Shown: piece after piece, positions 45,021 through 54,074 of the stretch
Layout: each line of letters begins with the position of its first letter
Position numbering within the stretch: the stretch's first letter is position 1
Source: Phytoactinopolyspora alkaliphila
Lineage (GTDB): Bacteria > Actinomycetota > Actinomycetes > Jiangellales > Jiangellaceae
Length of the DNA stretch: 64,000 nucleotides
Assembly (NCBI RefSeq): GCF_010550695.1
Contig: NZ_JAAGOB010000015.1
Coordinates: forward strand, 1-64,000
Direction: 5' to 3'
Made by a program: the position numbers and the translations under genes
The notes under the pieces: generated by a model
Database searches by the model: none
Seen by the model: only the letters and a program-made list of their open reading frames with translations
Told to the model about the DNA's origin: nothing

Positions 45021-46640
45021 GTGCCACATCAGACTTCAGACATACTCATCGTCGGCGGGGGGCTTGGAGGAGTCGGCGCCGCCCGCGCCGCCCTCCTGCT
45101 CGGCCGATCGGTGACGCTCACCACGTCGGGCGACTGGCTCGGCGGGCAGCTCACCGGCCAGGGTGTACCTCCCGACGAGCACCCGTGGATCGAGCTCGAC
45201 TTCATATCGGCGGGCTATCGCGAACTCCGCACCGGCATCCGGGACTTCTACCGCCGCAACTACCCGTTGACGCCGGCGGCCCGGGCAGACGAGCGGCTGA
45301 ACCCCGGCCGAGGCTTCGTCTCAGCGCTGTGCCACGAACCACGAGTGGGCGCCGCCGTCCTCGAAGAGCTGCTCTCCCCATGGGTGGCCAGTGGAGCCCT
45401 GACCATCCTTTGGCACCACGAGCCGGTAGCGGCCTGCCGAGCGGGCGACCGTGTGACGTCGGTGACCTTCCATGACCGGCAGGCGAACGTGCGCAGGGAG
45501 GTGACCGGCACGTTCGTGCTCGACGCCACGGAACTCGGGGATGTGCTCCAGCTCGCCGGGATTCCACACGTGGTCGGCGCGGAGTCGCGCGCTCAGACCG
45601 GCGAGATGCACGCGCCCGACGACGCGGACCCCATGGACCAGCAGGCCATCACCTGGTGCGCCGCCGTCGAGTACCGCGCAGGCGAGTCCCATGTGATCGA
45701 CGAGCCCGAGGGATACCGGTACTGGCGGGACACGGCGGACCCGCGGTGGCCTGGCCCACAGCTGTCCTGGACCGATGTCCATCCCGTCACCCTCGAACGA
45801 AGGGACCGGCCGCTCTTCCTGGGCGATCCCGACGACGCCGCACACCGTGACGACCGTGACCTGTGGCACTACCGCCGGATACTGGCACGCCAGCATTTCG
45901 ATCAGACCTTCACCGGTGGCGACGTCACACTGATCAACTGGCCACAGACCGACTACTGGGAGCTGCCGATCGTCGGCGTCGACGAGCAGACGCGCCGCAC
46001 GGCGCTCCGGCGCGCGCGGGATCTGACGCTCTCTTTCGTGTACTGGATGCAGACGGAGGCGCCGCGCTCCGACGGCGGTCACGGATACCCCGAGCTGCGG
46101 CTGCGCGGCGACGTGCTCGGCACGGCGGACGGCCTCGCCAAGGATCCGTACGTGCGAGAGTCGCGGCGGATCAAGGCGCTGTTCACGGTGACCGAAGCCC
46201 ACATCGGATGCGCCATGCGCGGTCCGCAAGCGGGCTCGGAGATCTTCGAGGACAGCGTCGGCATCGGCTACTACCGGATCGACCTGCACCCGTCCACGTC
46301 CGGACGCAACTACGTCGACATTGCCTCCTTCCCGTTCCAGATCCCGCTCGGTGCCCTGATCCCGGCGACGGTGTCCAACCTCCTTCCCGCGAACAAGAAC
46401 ATCGGCACCACACACATCACCAACGGTGCGTACCGGCTGCATCCGGTCGAGTGGTCGATCGGTGAGGCCGCGGGCGCTCTCGCCGCGCACTGCCTGGACA
46501 CCGGCCGTACACCGGCCCAGATCCGGAACGACGGCGCTGATCTGCGCACGTTCCAGGGCGTGCTGGCTGACGCGCTCGGCGTCGGGTTGGCGTGGCCCGA
46601 TGACATCCGGCGCACCGGATCGCCCGACAGCCAGGGCTGA
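45021..46640 (+). CDS. FAD-dependent oxidoreductase of the sugar operon
   Basis: This is a 539-residue protein of the FAD_oxidored type. The Rossmann motif is ILIVGGGLGGVGAARAALLL. TTSGDWLGGQLTGQGVPPDE and FVLDATELGDVLQLAGIPHV are characteristic, and the C-terminal LLPANKNIGTTHITNGAYRL contributes to FAD binding. There is no signal peptide. The GTG at 45021 has GAGGAA upstream. It is the last gene of the LacI-controlled operon, so it should act on the imported sugar or its product. The actual substrate is unknown. Confidence 0.88.
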   Translation: MPHQTSDILIVGGGLGGVGAARAALLLGRSVTLTTSGDWLGGQLTGQGVPPDEHPWIELDFISAGYRELRTGIRDFYRRNYPLTPAARADERLNPGRGFVSALCHEPRVGAAVLEELLSPWVASGALTILWHHEPVAACRAGDRVTSVTFHDRQANVRREVTGTFVLDATELGDVLQLAGIPHVVGAESRAQTGEMHAPDDADPMDQQAITWCAAVEYRAGESHVIDEPEGYRYWRDTADPRWPGPQLSWTDVHPVTLERRDRPLFLGDPDDAAHRDDRDLWHYRRILARQHFDQTFTGGDVTLINWPQTDYWELPIVGVDEQTRRTALRRARDLTLSFVYWMQTEAPRSDGGHGYPELRLRGDVLGTADGLAKDPYVRESRRIKALFTVTEAHIGCAMRGPQAGSEIFEDSVGIGYYRIDLHPSTSGRNYVDIASFPFQIPLGALIPATVSNLLPANKNIGTTHITNGAYRLHPVEWSIGEAAGALAAHCLDTGRTPAQIRNDGADLRTFQGVLADALGVGLAWPDDIRRTGSPDSQG

Positions 46641-46642
46641 TA

Positions 46643-47485
46643 CTACTGCAGTGATGCCGCGTGATCCGGGACATATGTCTGCATCTCCCGCGGCGGCCTC
46701 TCGTAGCCTGTGGACGCAGGCCGTGGCGGCAGTTCGATCGGCGGCAGCCGAACTTCGGAGTAGGCGAAGGTCGAGAGGAGATGAGCGATCATGTTGATCC
46801 GGGCCCGGCGCTTGTCGTCGCTCTCGACCACGCGCCACGGCGCCTCCGGGATGTCGGTATGGGTGAACATGTCGTCTTTGGCGCGGGAGTACTCCTCCCA
46901 CCGGTTGATCGCCTCGACGTCCATCGGTGAGAGCTTCCAGCGACGCATCGGATCCTCCAGCCGAGACCGGAAGCGTCGTTCCTGCTCGTCGTCACTGACC
47001 GAAAACCAGTACTTGCGCAGTTCTATGCCGTCGTCGACCAGCAGCCGCTCGAAGATCGGGCATTCCCGGAAGAATCGTAAGTACTCCTCCCGGCTGCAGA
47101 ACTCCATGACCCGTTCGACGCCCGCTCGGTTGTACCAGCTGCGGTCGAACAGCACGATCTCGCCGGCGGCGGGTAGATGCTCGACGTAGCGCTGGAAGTA
47201 CCACTGTGTGCGCTGACGCTCCGTCGGGGCCGGCAAGGCGACGATCCTCGCGAACCGCGGATTCAGGTACTCGGTGACCCGCTTGATCGTGCTCCCTTTG
47301 CCCGCTGCGTCCCGGCCCTCGAAGACGATCACGACACGCGCGCCTTCGGCCCGGACCCATTCCTGAAGCTTGACCAGTTCTCCCTGGAGCCGATACAGCT
47401 CCTTCTTGTAGATCTTCTTAGGAAGCCGCGCGGCCCGGGCACCGGCATCGTCCTTCGTGGGCGCCGTGCTGTCCTTCTTCGCCAC
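46643..47485 (-). CDS. ppk2: Polyphosphate kinase 2
   Basis: This 280-residue P-loop kinase transfers phosphate between polyphosphate and nucleotides. Walker A is VFEGRDAAGKGSTIKRVTEY, the Walker B/lid region is LFDRSWYNRAGVERVM, and the conserved RRWKLSPMDVEAINRWEEYS follows. The one-domain length fits class I PPK2 enzymes, which make GTP or ATP from NDPs. The GTG at 47485 with GAGGAGG upstream is the start. It converges with the FAD gene, with only two bases between the stops. Confidence 0.92.
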   Translation of the reverse strand: MAKKDSTAPTKDDAGARAARLPKKIYKKELYRLQGELVKLQEWVRAEGARVVIVFEGRDAAGKGSTIKRVTEYLNPRFARIVALPAPTERQRTQWYFQRYVEHLPAAGEIVLFDRSWYNRAGVERVMEFCSREEYLRFFRECPIFERLLVDDGIELRKYWFSVSDDEQERRFRSRLEDPMRRWKLSPMDVEAINRWEEYSRAKDDMFTHTDIPEAPWRVVESDDKRRARINMIAHLLSTFAYSEVRLPPIELPPRPASTGYERPPREMQTYVPDHAASLQ

Positions 47486-47605
47486 GTCGTACCTCCTCGT
47501 GCCACCCCGGCCCGCCCGGTGGCACCACCCTAGCGAGCGCGCGCATGCTCGGCTGCCCAGGCGCACGGATAGGCCGTGACGCCCGGGCAACTGTGTCCGC
47601 GGCCG

Positions 47606-49888
47606 TCAGCCAGGCAGCTCGATACCGCGCAGCAGGCCGTCCTGATCACCGAGCACCAGTGTCGAGTCCACGATCACCGGCGTGCTGAACGTGTTGGCCG
47701 GCCCCACCTGCCAGCGGTGCAAAATCTCGCCGGTAGCGAGGTCGATCCCGGCCAGCAGGCCGGTCGTGGCCACGATCCAGGCCGTGTCGCCTACTACTAC
47801 CGGTCCGGCGTTAAGTGCCCGGGCGCCGAGCTCGGTTCTCCATTCGGCCTCGCCGGTGCGCGGGTCGACCAGCTGAATGCCGCCCCACTCGTCGACGAGG
47901 AGCAGACTGTCCTCAGCCACAAACGACGGCGGATACATGCACCCAGCGCTGATCTGCCAGCTCAGCTCACCGGTCTCCCGCCGCACAGCGAACGTCGTGG
48001 TGACGGTCGCGAACATGACGAGTCCGTCCGGCAGGAGCTCGACGGTGTCGTCCCATGGCCCGTAGATGAGGCGGCCGTACTGGTCGGTCCGGTCGGTGAC
48101 GCTGAACGACCACACCCGCTCACCGCTCGCCGCGTCGAACGCGTACCCGTGCCCATCGCCGCCGCCGGTATAAACCAGATCGCCGTCACATGCCGCCCGT
48201 CCGGCGAAGATGCCGCCCACGTCCGACGACCAGACCGGCGCGCCGTCCGCGGACGTGACCGCGTGCAGGGCCGAGCCGGCGGAGAACAGCACTGCCTCGG
48301 TCTGGCCGATGGTGGCCGGCTGTGGTGTGCTGAGGACCGGGTCGCCGGCGTCGGCGCTCCACAATTGCTCACCGGAGCCGGCGTCCAGGGCGTAGAGGCG
48401 ATGGTCCGCCGACGGCACGAAGACCGCGCCGCCGTCCTCGGAGAAGGCCGCCGCCCGGTAGACGGCTCCAACCTCGCGGCGCCACCTCACCTTGCCCCGG
48501 ACGGCGTCGACGGCCGCCACCTCGCCACCGCTTGATCCAGCGACGACGACGCCGTCACGTTCCGCGAGCGCACCCTGGACGGCACCCGGCATCCGCAGGG
48601 TCCAGCGCTCCGTCGGCATGGCGGCGGAGGAGTCGGCGGGCTTCGTCTCGAAGAGTTCGGCCGCCTCATAGGTGGCGCCGTCGTCGCCGACCACACGCAG
48701 CTGCATACGATGCCGGCCGGGCGGCAGGTCCGCGGTATCGAGTCGGCCGGACCACCAGCGGCTTCGGCCCTCGGCAGTCAGGTCGATCCACGTGCCCGCA
48801 CTGCGCCCACCGAACACGTGCTGCGGGTAGACCTGGGCGCGCACCACGGCCGGCCGGGCGTCGCGTCCGGCATCCACGCGAACCGTCATGCCGTCCCGGC
48901 CGGCGCGGTCGATCACCACCTTGCGTGGCGCGAGGAGACGGCCCTCACCGTCTCCGCTCAGCGGGATGCTCGTGAGCTCGCTGCGCGTCTCGGTACCCGC
49001 CACGTCCACCGTCACGGAGGTGACCTCCAGTACCGGATGGCCGTCGTCCACGTGACGTTCCACCCAGTAGTAGACGGCGTTGCGGCCGGCCGCGCCGGTC
49101 ACCTGCGTAAAGCCGTTGAATCGGTAGACGCCTTCACGGTGGACGTGCCCGGCGAACACCGCCCGGACCGGGAGCCCCGCAACCGTCTCGAAGAAGGCGT
49201 CCTGGTCGTTGACGTAGTAGTGGTCGGCGCCGAACGGGAAATGCAGGAACAGGATGCTCGGTCCCGCAGATCGCAGGTCCGCGGCGAGCCAGTCGAGATG
49301 CTCCGGCCCGAAGTTGGCCGGCTCCTGCAGCAGCTGTGTGGGGTCCAGTCCGACCAGGTGCAGCCCGCCGGCGTCGAACGAGTACGGCGCGGGCCCGAAG
49401 AGCTCCCGGTACACCTGAGCCGCTTGCGCGTCCCACCGGACGTCGTGGTTTCCCGGCACATGCCTGATCCGGTCCACCACATCGCCGGGTATGGTCGCGA
49501 GGTACGCGTCGTAGGCGCTGCGGCCGCCGAAGTCGGTGATGTCGCCGCAGTTGAGCACGAAGGACGGCTCTCTCCGGCTGATCGACGCCAACACCACAGA
49601 CAGCAAATCCATCCGCGCGGGCTGCTCCGGGTTGGCGTGGGTGTCGGTGACCACGGCGAATCGTAGATCCGCCTCGCCCTCGGGCTGTCCGTCCGCCGCG
49701 TGCGCGCGGCTGGCGAAGGAGGGCGCTCCCCCGATGACGGCCGGCCCGCCGACGATCCCAGCTCCGGCCAGCGCGAGGAGCCTGCGCCGGCTCAGTGTGC
49801 CTGGCGCCGCGGCGCCGATTCGAGCTCGCCGATGGTTGGACTCGTCGTCGTTGGTCGTGGCGGCGGACTGATCCGGTCGGGTCGTCAT
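47606..49888 (-). CDS. Tat-exported metallophosphoesterase fused to a PQQ-like propeller
   Basis: This is a 760-residue exported protein. A Tat signal lies at residues 30-65 (LSRRRLLALAGAGIVGGPAV). The calcineurin-type phosphoesterase has all metal motifs: VTDTHANPE, NCGDITDFGG, PGNHDVRWD and FAGHVHREGVY. A beta-sandwich follows at about residues 300-420. From about residue 430 come PQQ-like propeller repeats (ALDAGSGEQLWSADAGDPVL, AFDAASGERVWSFSVTD, GIDLATGEILHRWQVGP). The combination suggests a surface-bound phosphatase in which the propeller binds a partner. It is monocistronic. Confidence 0.9.
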   Translation of the reverse strand: MTTRPDQSAATTNDDESNHRRARIGAAAPGTLSRRRLLALAGAGIVGGPAVIGGAPSFASRAHAADGQPEGEADLRFAVVTDTHANPEQPARMDLLSVVLASISRREPSFVLNCGDITDFGGRSAYDAYLATIPGDVVDRIRHVPGNHDVRWDAQAAQVYRELFGPAPYSFDAGGLHLVGLDPTQLLQEPANFGPEHLDWLAADLRSAGPSILFLHFPFGADHYYVNDQDAFFETVAGLPVRAVFAGHVHREGVYRFNGFTQVTGAAGRNAVYYWVERHVDDGHPVLEVTSVTVDVAGTETRSELTSIPLSGDGEGRLLAPRKVVIDRAGRDGMTVRVDAGRDARPAVVRAQVYPQHVFGGRSAGTWIDLTAEGRSRWWSGRLDTADLPPGRHRMQLRVVGDDGATYEAAELFETKPADSSAAMPTERWTLRMPGAVQGALAERDGVVVAGSSGGEVAAVDAVRGKVRWRREVGAVYRAAAFSEDGGAVFVPSADHRLYALDAGSGEQLWSADAGDPVLSTPQPATIGQTEAVLFSAGSALHAVTSADGAPVWSSDVGGIFAGRAACDGDLVYTGGGDGHGYAFDAASGERVWSFSVTDRTDQYGRLIYGPWDDTVELLPDGLVMFATVTTTFAVRRETGELSWQISAGCMYPPSFVAEDSLLLVDEWGGIQLVDPRTGEAEWRTELGARALNAGPVVVGDTAWIVATTGLLAGIDLATGEILHRWQVGPANTFSTPVIVDSTLVLGDQDGLLRGIELPG

Positions 49889-50044
49889 AGCGGCACCTTC
49901 CCGTGGTCTAGGAGTGGTCCATTGACCCTAGAAGGTGTGATCGATCTGTCAACGGCCTTGCGGCAAACGCCTCCGGACCCATCGGTGAAGAATGGGATGT
50001 TGGCCGCATCTCGAGCGGCACGCTACATGCGGGCCCGTAACTGA

Positions 50045-50073
50045 TTGACGTAGATTTCAGACGTAGGTAACTT
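50045..50073 (+). promoter_or_regulatory. Promoter/operator of namZ-rpiR
   Basis: TTGACG, a 17-base spacer and TAACTT form a promoter 58 bases before namZ. The bases ATTGACGT, CGTAGGTAA, TT and CCAAC at fixed spacing are shared exactly with the promoter at 52282. This exceeds what a sigma factor alone needs, so a common regulator site probably overlaps. Downstream to 50125 is a C-rich stretch with repeated CCCACGCC of no clear meaning. Confidence 0.65.
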
Positions 50074-50130
50074 GCCAACGCCCACGCCAGACCCACGCCC
50101 CCACGCCCACGCCCACCCCGAGGATCCTCC

Positions 50131-51306
50131 GTGGACTTGCGAACACGCATCGGAGCCGAGAGGCTCTGCGCCGAGCCGACGTTGCTGAACGCCGAGCGCA
50201 TCGGACTGGTGACGAACTACACCGGCGTCATGCCCGACCTCCGGCGCAGCATAGACGCCCTCGTGGCGGCCGGCGTGCCGGTCACCGCGCTCTTCGGCCC
50301 CGAGCACGGGTTGCGGGGCACCACGCAAGCCGGAGAGAGCGAGCCGGCCACCAGCGACCCGGAAAGCGGCCTGCCGCTGTTCGACACGTACCAGCATTCC
50401 GGCGCCGACCTGGACGCACTGGTGTCATCGGCCGGTATCGACGCGCTGCTGCTCGATCTCCAGGACATCGGGACCCGCTTCTACACCTACATCTGGACCA
50501 TGTTCGATTTGCTGGTCTCCGCCGCCCGGCTGGACGTCCCGTTCGGCGTCCTGGACCGGCCGAATCCGCTCGGCGGTGGGTCGGTCGAAGGCCCTCTGCT
50601 GGATCCGTCGTTCGCGAGCTTCGTCGGGCGCACCCCCATCCCGGTTCGCCACGGCCTGACCATGGGAGAACTCGCCCGCCACTTGAACTCGGCTGCCGTC
50701 CCCCGAGCCGCCGGCCGGCCCGCCGAGCTCACGGTGGTCACCATGACCGGATGGGCGCGGCACACATACTTCGACGGAACCGGACTGCCCTGGGTGATGC
50801 CCTCCGTCAACATTCCGACGCCGGACACCGCGCTCGCCTACCCGGGTACCGGTCTGTTCGAGGGCACCAACCTGTCCGAAGGCCGGGGCACCACCCGCCC
50901 GTTCGAGCTGATCGGCGCGCCCTACGTCGACGGGAAGTGGGCCGCGGCGCTGAACGAGCGTGGGCTTCCGGGCGTCCGCTTCCGCGATGTCTCGTTCACG
51001 CCGACCTTCCACAAGTACGCCGGCGAGGTACTGCGTGGCGTGCAGCTTCACGTGAGCGATAGGGACGCCTTCAGGCCTGTGCGCACGGCGGTCACGATGC
51101 TGCACACGCTGCGGCTGCTGTATCCGGACGAGTTCGGCTGGCGGGCCGACGGGCCGGGCTTCAGCGGAACTCACTTCGTCGACCTGCTGTGGGGCAGCTC
51201 AGCTCTGCGCGACACCGTGGACGCCGGCGAGGATCCGGAACAGCTGCTTCACGGCACCGAAACCACGTATCCGAGCTGGGCCGGCGATGAGGTGCTTCTC
51301 TATTGA
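50131..51306 (+). CDS. namZ: Exo-beta-N-acetylmuramidase, NamZ type (DUF1343)
   Basis: This is a 391-residue DUF1343 protein; characterised members such as NamZ of Bacillus subtilis cut terminal MurNAc from peptidoglycan fragments. The motifs are LFGPEHGLRGTTQAGE, LLLDLQDIGTRFYTYIWTMF, FGVLDRPNPLGGGSVEGPLL and TGLFEGTNLSEGRGTTRPFE. There is no signal peptide, so it should act inside on imported fragments. The GTG at 50131 has GAGG upstream. It shares a transcript with the RpiR-type regulator 47 bases downstream. Confidence 0.9.
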   Translation: MDLRTRIGAERLCAEPTLLNAERIGLVTNYTGVMPDLRRSIDALVAAGVPVTALFGPEHGLRGTTQAGESEPATSDPESGLPLFDTYQHSGADLDALVSSAGIDALLLDLQDIGTRFYTYIWTMFDLLVSAARLDVPFGVLDRPNPLGGGSVEGPLLDPSFASFVGRTPIPVRHGLTMGELARHLNSAAVPRAAGRPAELTVVTMTGWARHTYFDGTGLPWVMPSVNIPTPDTALAYPGTGLFEGTNLSEGRGTTRPFELIGAPYVDGKWAAALNERGLPGVRFRDVSFTPTFHKYAGEVLRGVQLHVSDRDAFRPVRTAVTMLHTLRLLYPDEFGWRADGPGFSGTHFVDLLWGSSALRDTVDAGEDPEQLLHGTETTYPSWAGDEVLLY

Positions 51307-51353
51307 GAAGCGCGACACCAGTGGCAGATCCACCTGATCGAAGAGAGGCGAAC

Positions 51354-52259
51354 ATGGTGACCGACGCAGCGTCACGGGGGTGGTCCGGCGGCGTGCGACA
51401 GCATGTCCGCGCGCTTGTGCCCACCCTCGCACCAGCCGAACGACGGGTGGCCGAGGCCTTGCTCGCGGACCCGTCCGTCGTCGTCGAAAAGACGATCACC
51501 GAGGTGGCGCAGGCCTGCCAGACGTCCGAGACCACGGTGGTCCGGTTCTGCCGCACGGCCGGGTTCCGTGGCTACCCGGAACTGCGCCTCGCCGTCGCGA
51601 CGGAGCTGGGGCGGGATCATGCGCGACGCCCGCAGGACCGGGCACCTGGCACCGACATCGGCCGCGACGACACCCTCGAAGACCTGGTCCGCAAAGTCGC
51701 CTACACCGACACCCGGGCCATCGAGGAGACCGTCGACGAGCTGGACCTCGGTACGCTCGCACAGGTGATCGAGGCGGTGGCCACCGCTCGCCGGATCTAC
51801 CTGTTCGGACTCGGCGCGAGTACGTTCGCAGCGCAGGATCTCCAGCAGAAACTCCTGCGCATCGACCGGGTGGCGCTGTTCATCACCGACCCGCACCTGA
51901 CCCTGGCCTCATCCGCCTTGATGACCGGCGACGACGTCGCGATAGCCCTGTCGCACACCGGAGACACCGCCGAGGTGGTCACCTGGCTGGGCGAAGCCCG
52001 GCGCCGGGACGCCACCACCATCGCGATCACCAACTACGCGAAGTCGCCGCTGAGCACCCACGCGCAGCTGACCCTCATCACCGCCGCGCAGGAGTCCCGG
52101 TTCCGGTCCGGCGCGATGGCCAGCAGGATCGCTCAGATGGCAGTGATCGACTGCGTCTACCTCGGCGTCGCACAGCGCACCTACGACGCATCGGTGGCCG
52201 CGCTGACCACCACGCACGACGTGGTCCACCCGAGTCACACCCCTCCTCCATCCCCGTAA
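51354..52259 (+). CDS. RpiR/MurR-family regulator with SIS domain
   Basis: This is a 301-residue regulator. The HTH_6 domain at residues 15-95 includes TEVAQACQTSETTVVRFCRT, and the SIS sugar-phosphate domain at 130-265 includes RIYLFGLGASTFAAQDLQQK and IALSHTGDTAEVV. MurR of E. coli belongs to this family and senses MurNAc 6-phosphate. The ATG at 51354 has GAGAGG upstream; the frame could begin earlier at 51303. Its place between namZ and the deacetylase unit suggests that it controls both, with an amino-sugar phosphate as effector. Confidence 0.9.
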   Translation: MVTDAASRGWSGGVRQHVRALVPTLAPAERRVAEALLADPSVVVEKTITEVAQACQTSETTVVRFCRTAGFRGYPELRLAVATELGRDHARRPQDRAPGTDIGRDDTLEDLVRKVAYTDTRAIEETVDELDLGTLAQVIEAVATARRIYLFGLGASTFAAQDLQQKLLRIDRVALFITDPHLTLASSALMTGDDVAIALSHTGDTAEVVTWLGEARRRDATTIAITNYAKSPLSTHAQLTLITAAQESRFRSGAMASRIAQMAVIDCVYLGVAQRTYDASVAALTTTHDVVHPSHTPPPSP

Positions 52260-52281
52260 TCAGATCTCAACCAGGCAACCA

Positions 52282-52310
52282 TTGACGTGGCACGGCTGCG
52301 TAGGTAAATT
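52282..52310 (+). promoter_or_regulatory. Promoter/operator of the deacetylase-transporter unit
   Basis: TTGACG, 17 bases and TAAATT, 58 bases before the GTG of the deacetylase gene. It matches the promoter at 50045 at all positions of ATTGACGT, CGTAGGTAA, TT and CCAAC, while the inner ten bases differ. The distance to its gene is also nearly the same as at namZ. Confidence 0.65.
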
Positions 52311-52368
52311 TCCAACCGAGTCGAACTTCTGTAACCTTTTGCCGCATGGCGAGACGAGGGCGGACACG

Positions 52369-53067
52369 GTGAGAACGCGCACCATCATGGCCATAGGCGG
52401 CCACATCGGAGACATGGATCTGGCCGCTGGACCGATCCTCGCCCAAGCTGTCAGAGACGGCGGCCGCGCTGTCCTCGTCGCGCTGACCCCGGGAGAACGG
52501 GGCCATCCCCGCCTCGGTGTGGACGAGTACCGCGAGCAGAAGATCGCCGAGGGCACAGCGTTCGCCGCCGCCATCGGCGCCGAGTTCCATGTCTTCGACG
52601 ACATCTCCGACGGGTTCCTGCAGCCCACGGACGACGTCGCCGCCCGCCTCGCCCGGCTGATCCGCGCGACCAAGCCGGACACGCTGCTCGCACACTGGCA
52701 GCACAGCATCCACACCGACCACGAGCACGCGTCCACCCTCGCCGAGCGCGCCCGGTTCCTGGCCGGCCTGCCCGGCTGGGCGCCAGCGGACGGCGAGCGG
52801 CACGGCGTCACGCGCCTCCTGTACACGGAGAACTGGGAGGACGATCGTGGGTTCGCGGCGGACTCCTACGTCCCCATCTCCACCGAGGCGTTCGACGCGT
52901 GGCACGCCGCCATCAGCGGTCAGGCCTTCGCCCGCGGCGAGACGTACGGGTTCCGCTACATCGACTACTACACCGCTCAGCTCACCATGCGCGGATGCCT
53001 GGCGCGCACCGGCCGAGCCGTCGCTCTGTCCAGTGGCGACGGCAGCCGCTTCACGGTCATCGACTGA
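52369..53067 (+). CDS. PIG-L-family deacetylase with altered metal motif
   Basis: A 232-residue LmbE/PIG-L protein; the family removes acetyl groups from GlcNAc-type sugars with zinc. The N-terminal metal motif, usually AHPDD, reads AIGGHIGDMDLAAG. The third ligand lies in HWQHSIHTDHEHASTL. VALTPGERGHPRLGVDEYRE follows the usual fold. The GTG at 52369 has GAGGGCGG upstream; the ATG at 52387 is an alternative. It is first in the unit with GNAT and peptide transport genes. A role in de-acetylating muropeptide sugars is inferred from context. Confidence 0.85.
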   Translation: MRTRTIMAIGGHIGDMDLAAGPILAQAVRDGGRAVLVALTPGERGHPRLGVDEYREQKIAEGTAFAAAIGAEFHVFDDISDGFLQPTDDVAARLARLIRATKPDTLLAHWQHSIHTDHEHASTLAERARFLAGLPGWAPADGERHGVTRLLYTENWEDDRGFAADSYVPISTEAFDAWHAAISGQAFARGETYGFRYIDYYTAQLTMRGCLARTGRAVALSSGDGSRFTVID

Positions 53068-53081
53068 GCCGGAGGCCATTG

Positions 53082-54074
53082 ATGAACGACGTCACATACC
53101 GCACCTTCGCGCGCGGAGACACCGGCCCGCTCGTCGAGCTGATCGCGCGCGGCATGCCCCACGACGCCGTGTCCCGCGATTGGTTCACCGAGTTCGTTCT
53201 CCTCGACCCCAACTTCGATCCGGACGGCCTGATCGTCGCCGCCGACACCACGTCAGGCCGGCCTGTGGGCTTCGTCTACGCGGTGCGTGGCACGGGTAGC
53301 ACGGGCATACCGGTCGACCCGGACGGCGGGTGGGTGACCATCGGCGTCGTCGATCCGGATGTTCGCCGGTGCGGCATCGGCACCGAGCTGATCAGCCGTG
53401 CCACCGAGTTCCTGCGCTCGGCTGGTGCGGCCTGGACGGTCTACTCCGGCTACCCGCCGGCGTATTTCCTGCCCGGTCTCGACGCCGAGCTGTACCCGGA
53501 CGGGCTGCGCCTGCTCGAGCGAGCCGGGTTCCGCACCGTGTCCCGGCCGGTGGCCATGTCCCTGAGCCTGAGCGGTTTCACCGTGCCCGACGCCGTCAGT
53601 GACCTACGCGCCACCCGCGAGGCCGAGGGCTACACATTTGGACCTGCCACCGGCGACGACCTACCCGATGTCATGGCCTTCGCCCGGGACGAGATCGCCT
53701 CGGACTGGGGTGAGGTCATCCGCTCGGCTGTGGTCCGCTCCGGGCGGCCGGAACGCGTGGTACTGGCCCGGACGCCCGACAACGCCGTCGCCGGCTTCGC
53801 CATCTACGGCGCCTACCGCGGCGTCGTCGAACGGTTCGGACCGTTCGGCGTCGCTGAGCAGCTACGCGGACTCGGCCTCGGCAAGATCATCCTGCACGAA
53901 ACGCTGCGGAACATGCGCGACGAGGGCGCCACCGACGCCTGGTTCCTCTGGACCGGCCCGGAGACCCCGGCCGGCCGTCTCTACCTCAGCACCGGCTTCT
54001 CCATCACCCGAACCTTCCATGTCATGCGGGCGGACCTGAGTCTGTCCGGCGACAACGAGGAGACCAACCGATGA
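53082..54074 (+). CDS. Tandem GNAT acetyltransferase
   Basis: This 330-residue protein has two GNAT domains. The first (residues 1-165) has VTIGVVDPDVRRCGIGTELI as acetyl-CoA loop. The second (185-320) has FGPFGVAEQLRGLGLGKIIL and LSTGFSITRTFHVM. The duplication is like that of mycothiol synthase, but the sequence is not that enzyme. ATG at 53082 with GGAGG upstream; its stop overlaps the next ATG (ATGA). It follows a deacetylase by 14 bases, so acetyl removal and transfer may be linked on one substrate. Confidence 0.87.
   Translation: MNDVTYRTFARGDTGPLVELIARGMPHDAVSRDWFTEFVLLDPNFDPDGLIVAADTTSGRPVGFVYAVRGTGSTGIPVDPDGGWVTIGVVDPDVRRCGIGTELISRATEFLRSAGAAWTVYSGYPPAYFLPGLDAELYPDGLRLLERAGFRTVSRPVAMSLSLSGFTVPDAVSDLRATREAEGYTFGPATGDDLPDVMAFARDEIASDWGEVIRSAVVRSGRPERVVLARTPDNAVAGFAIYGAYRGVVERFGPFGVAEQLRGLGLGKIILHETLRNMRDEGATDAWFLWTGPETPAGRLYLSTGFSITRTFHVMRADLSLSGDNEETNR

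Noticed and set aside
50085-50123. Tandem CCCACGCC-like repeats before namZ
   Set aside because: The units are irregular and the stretch is simply C-rich. No unit length is kept beyond two copies.
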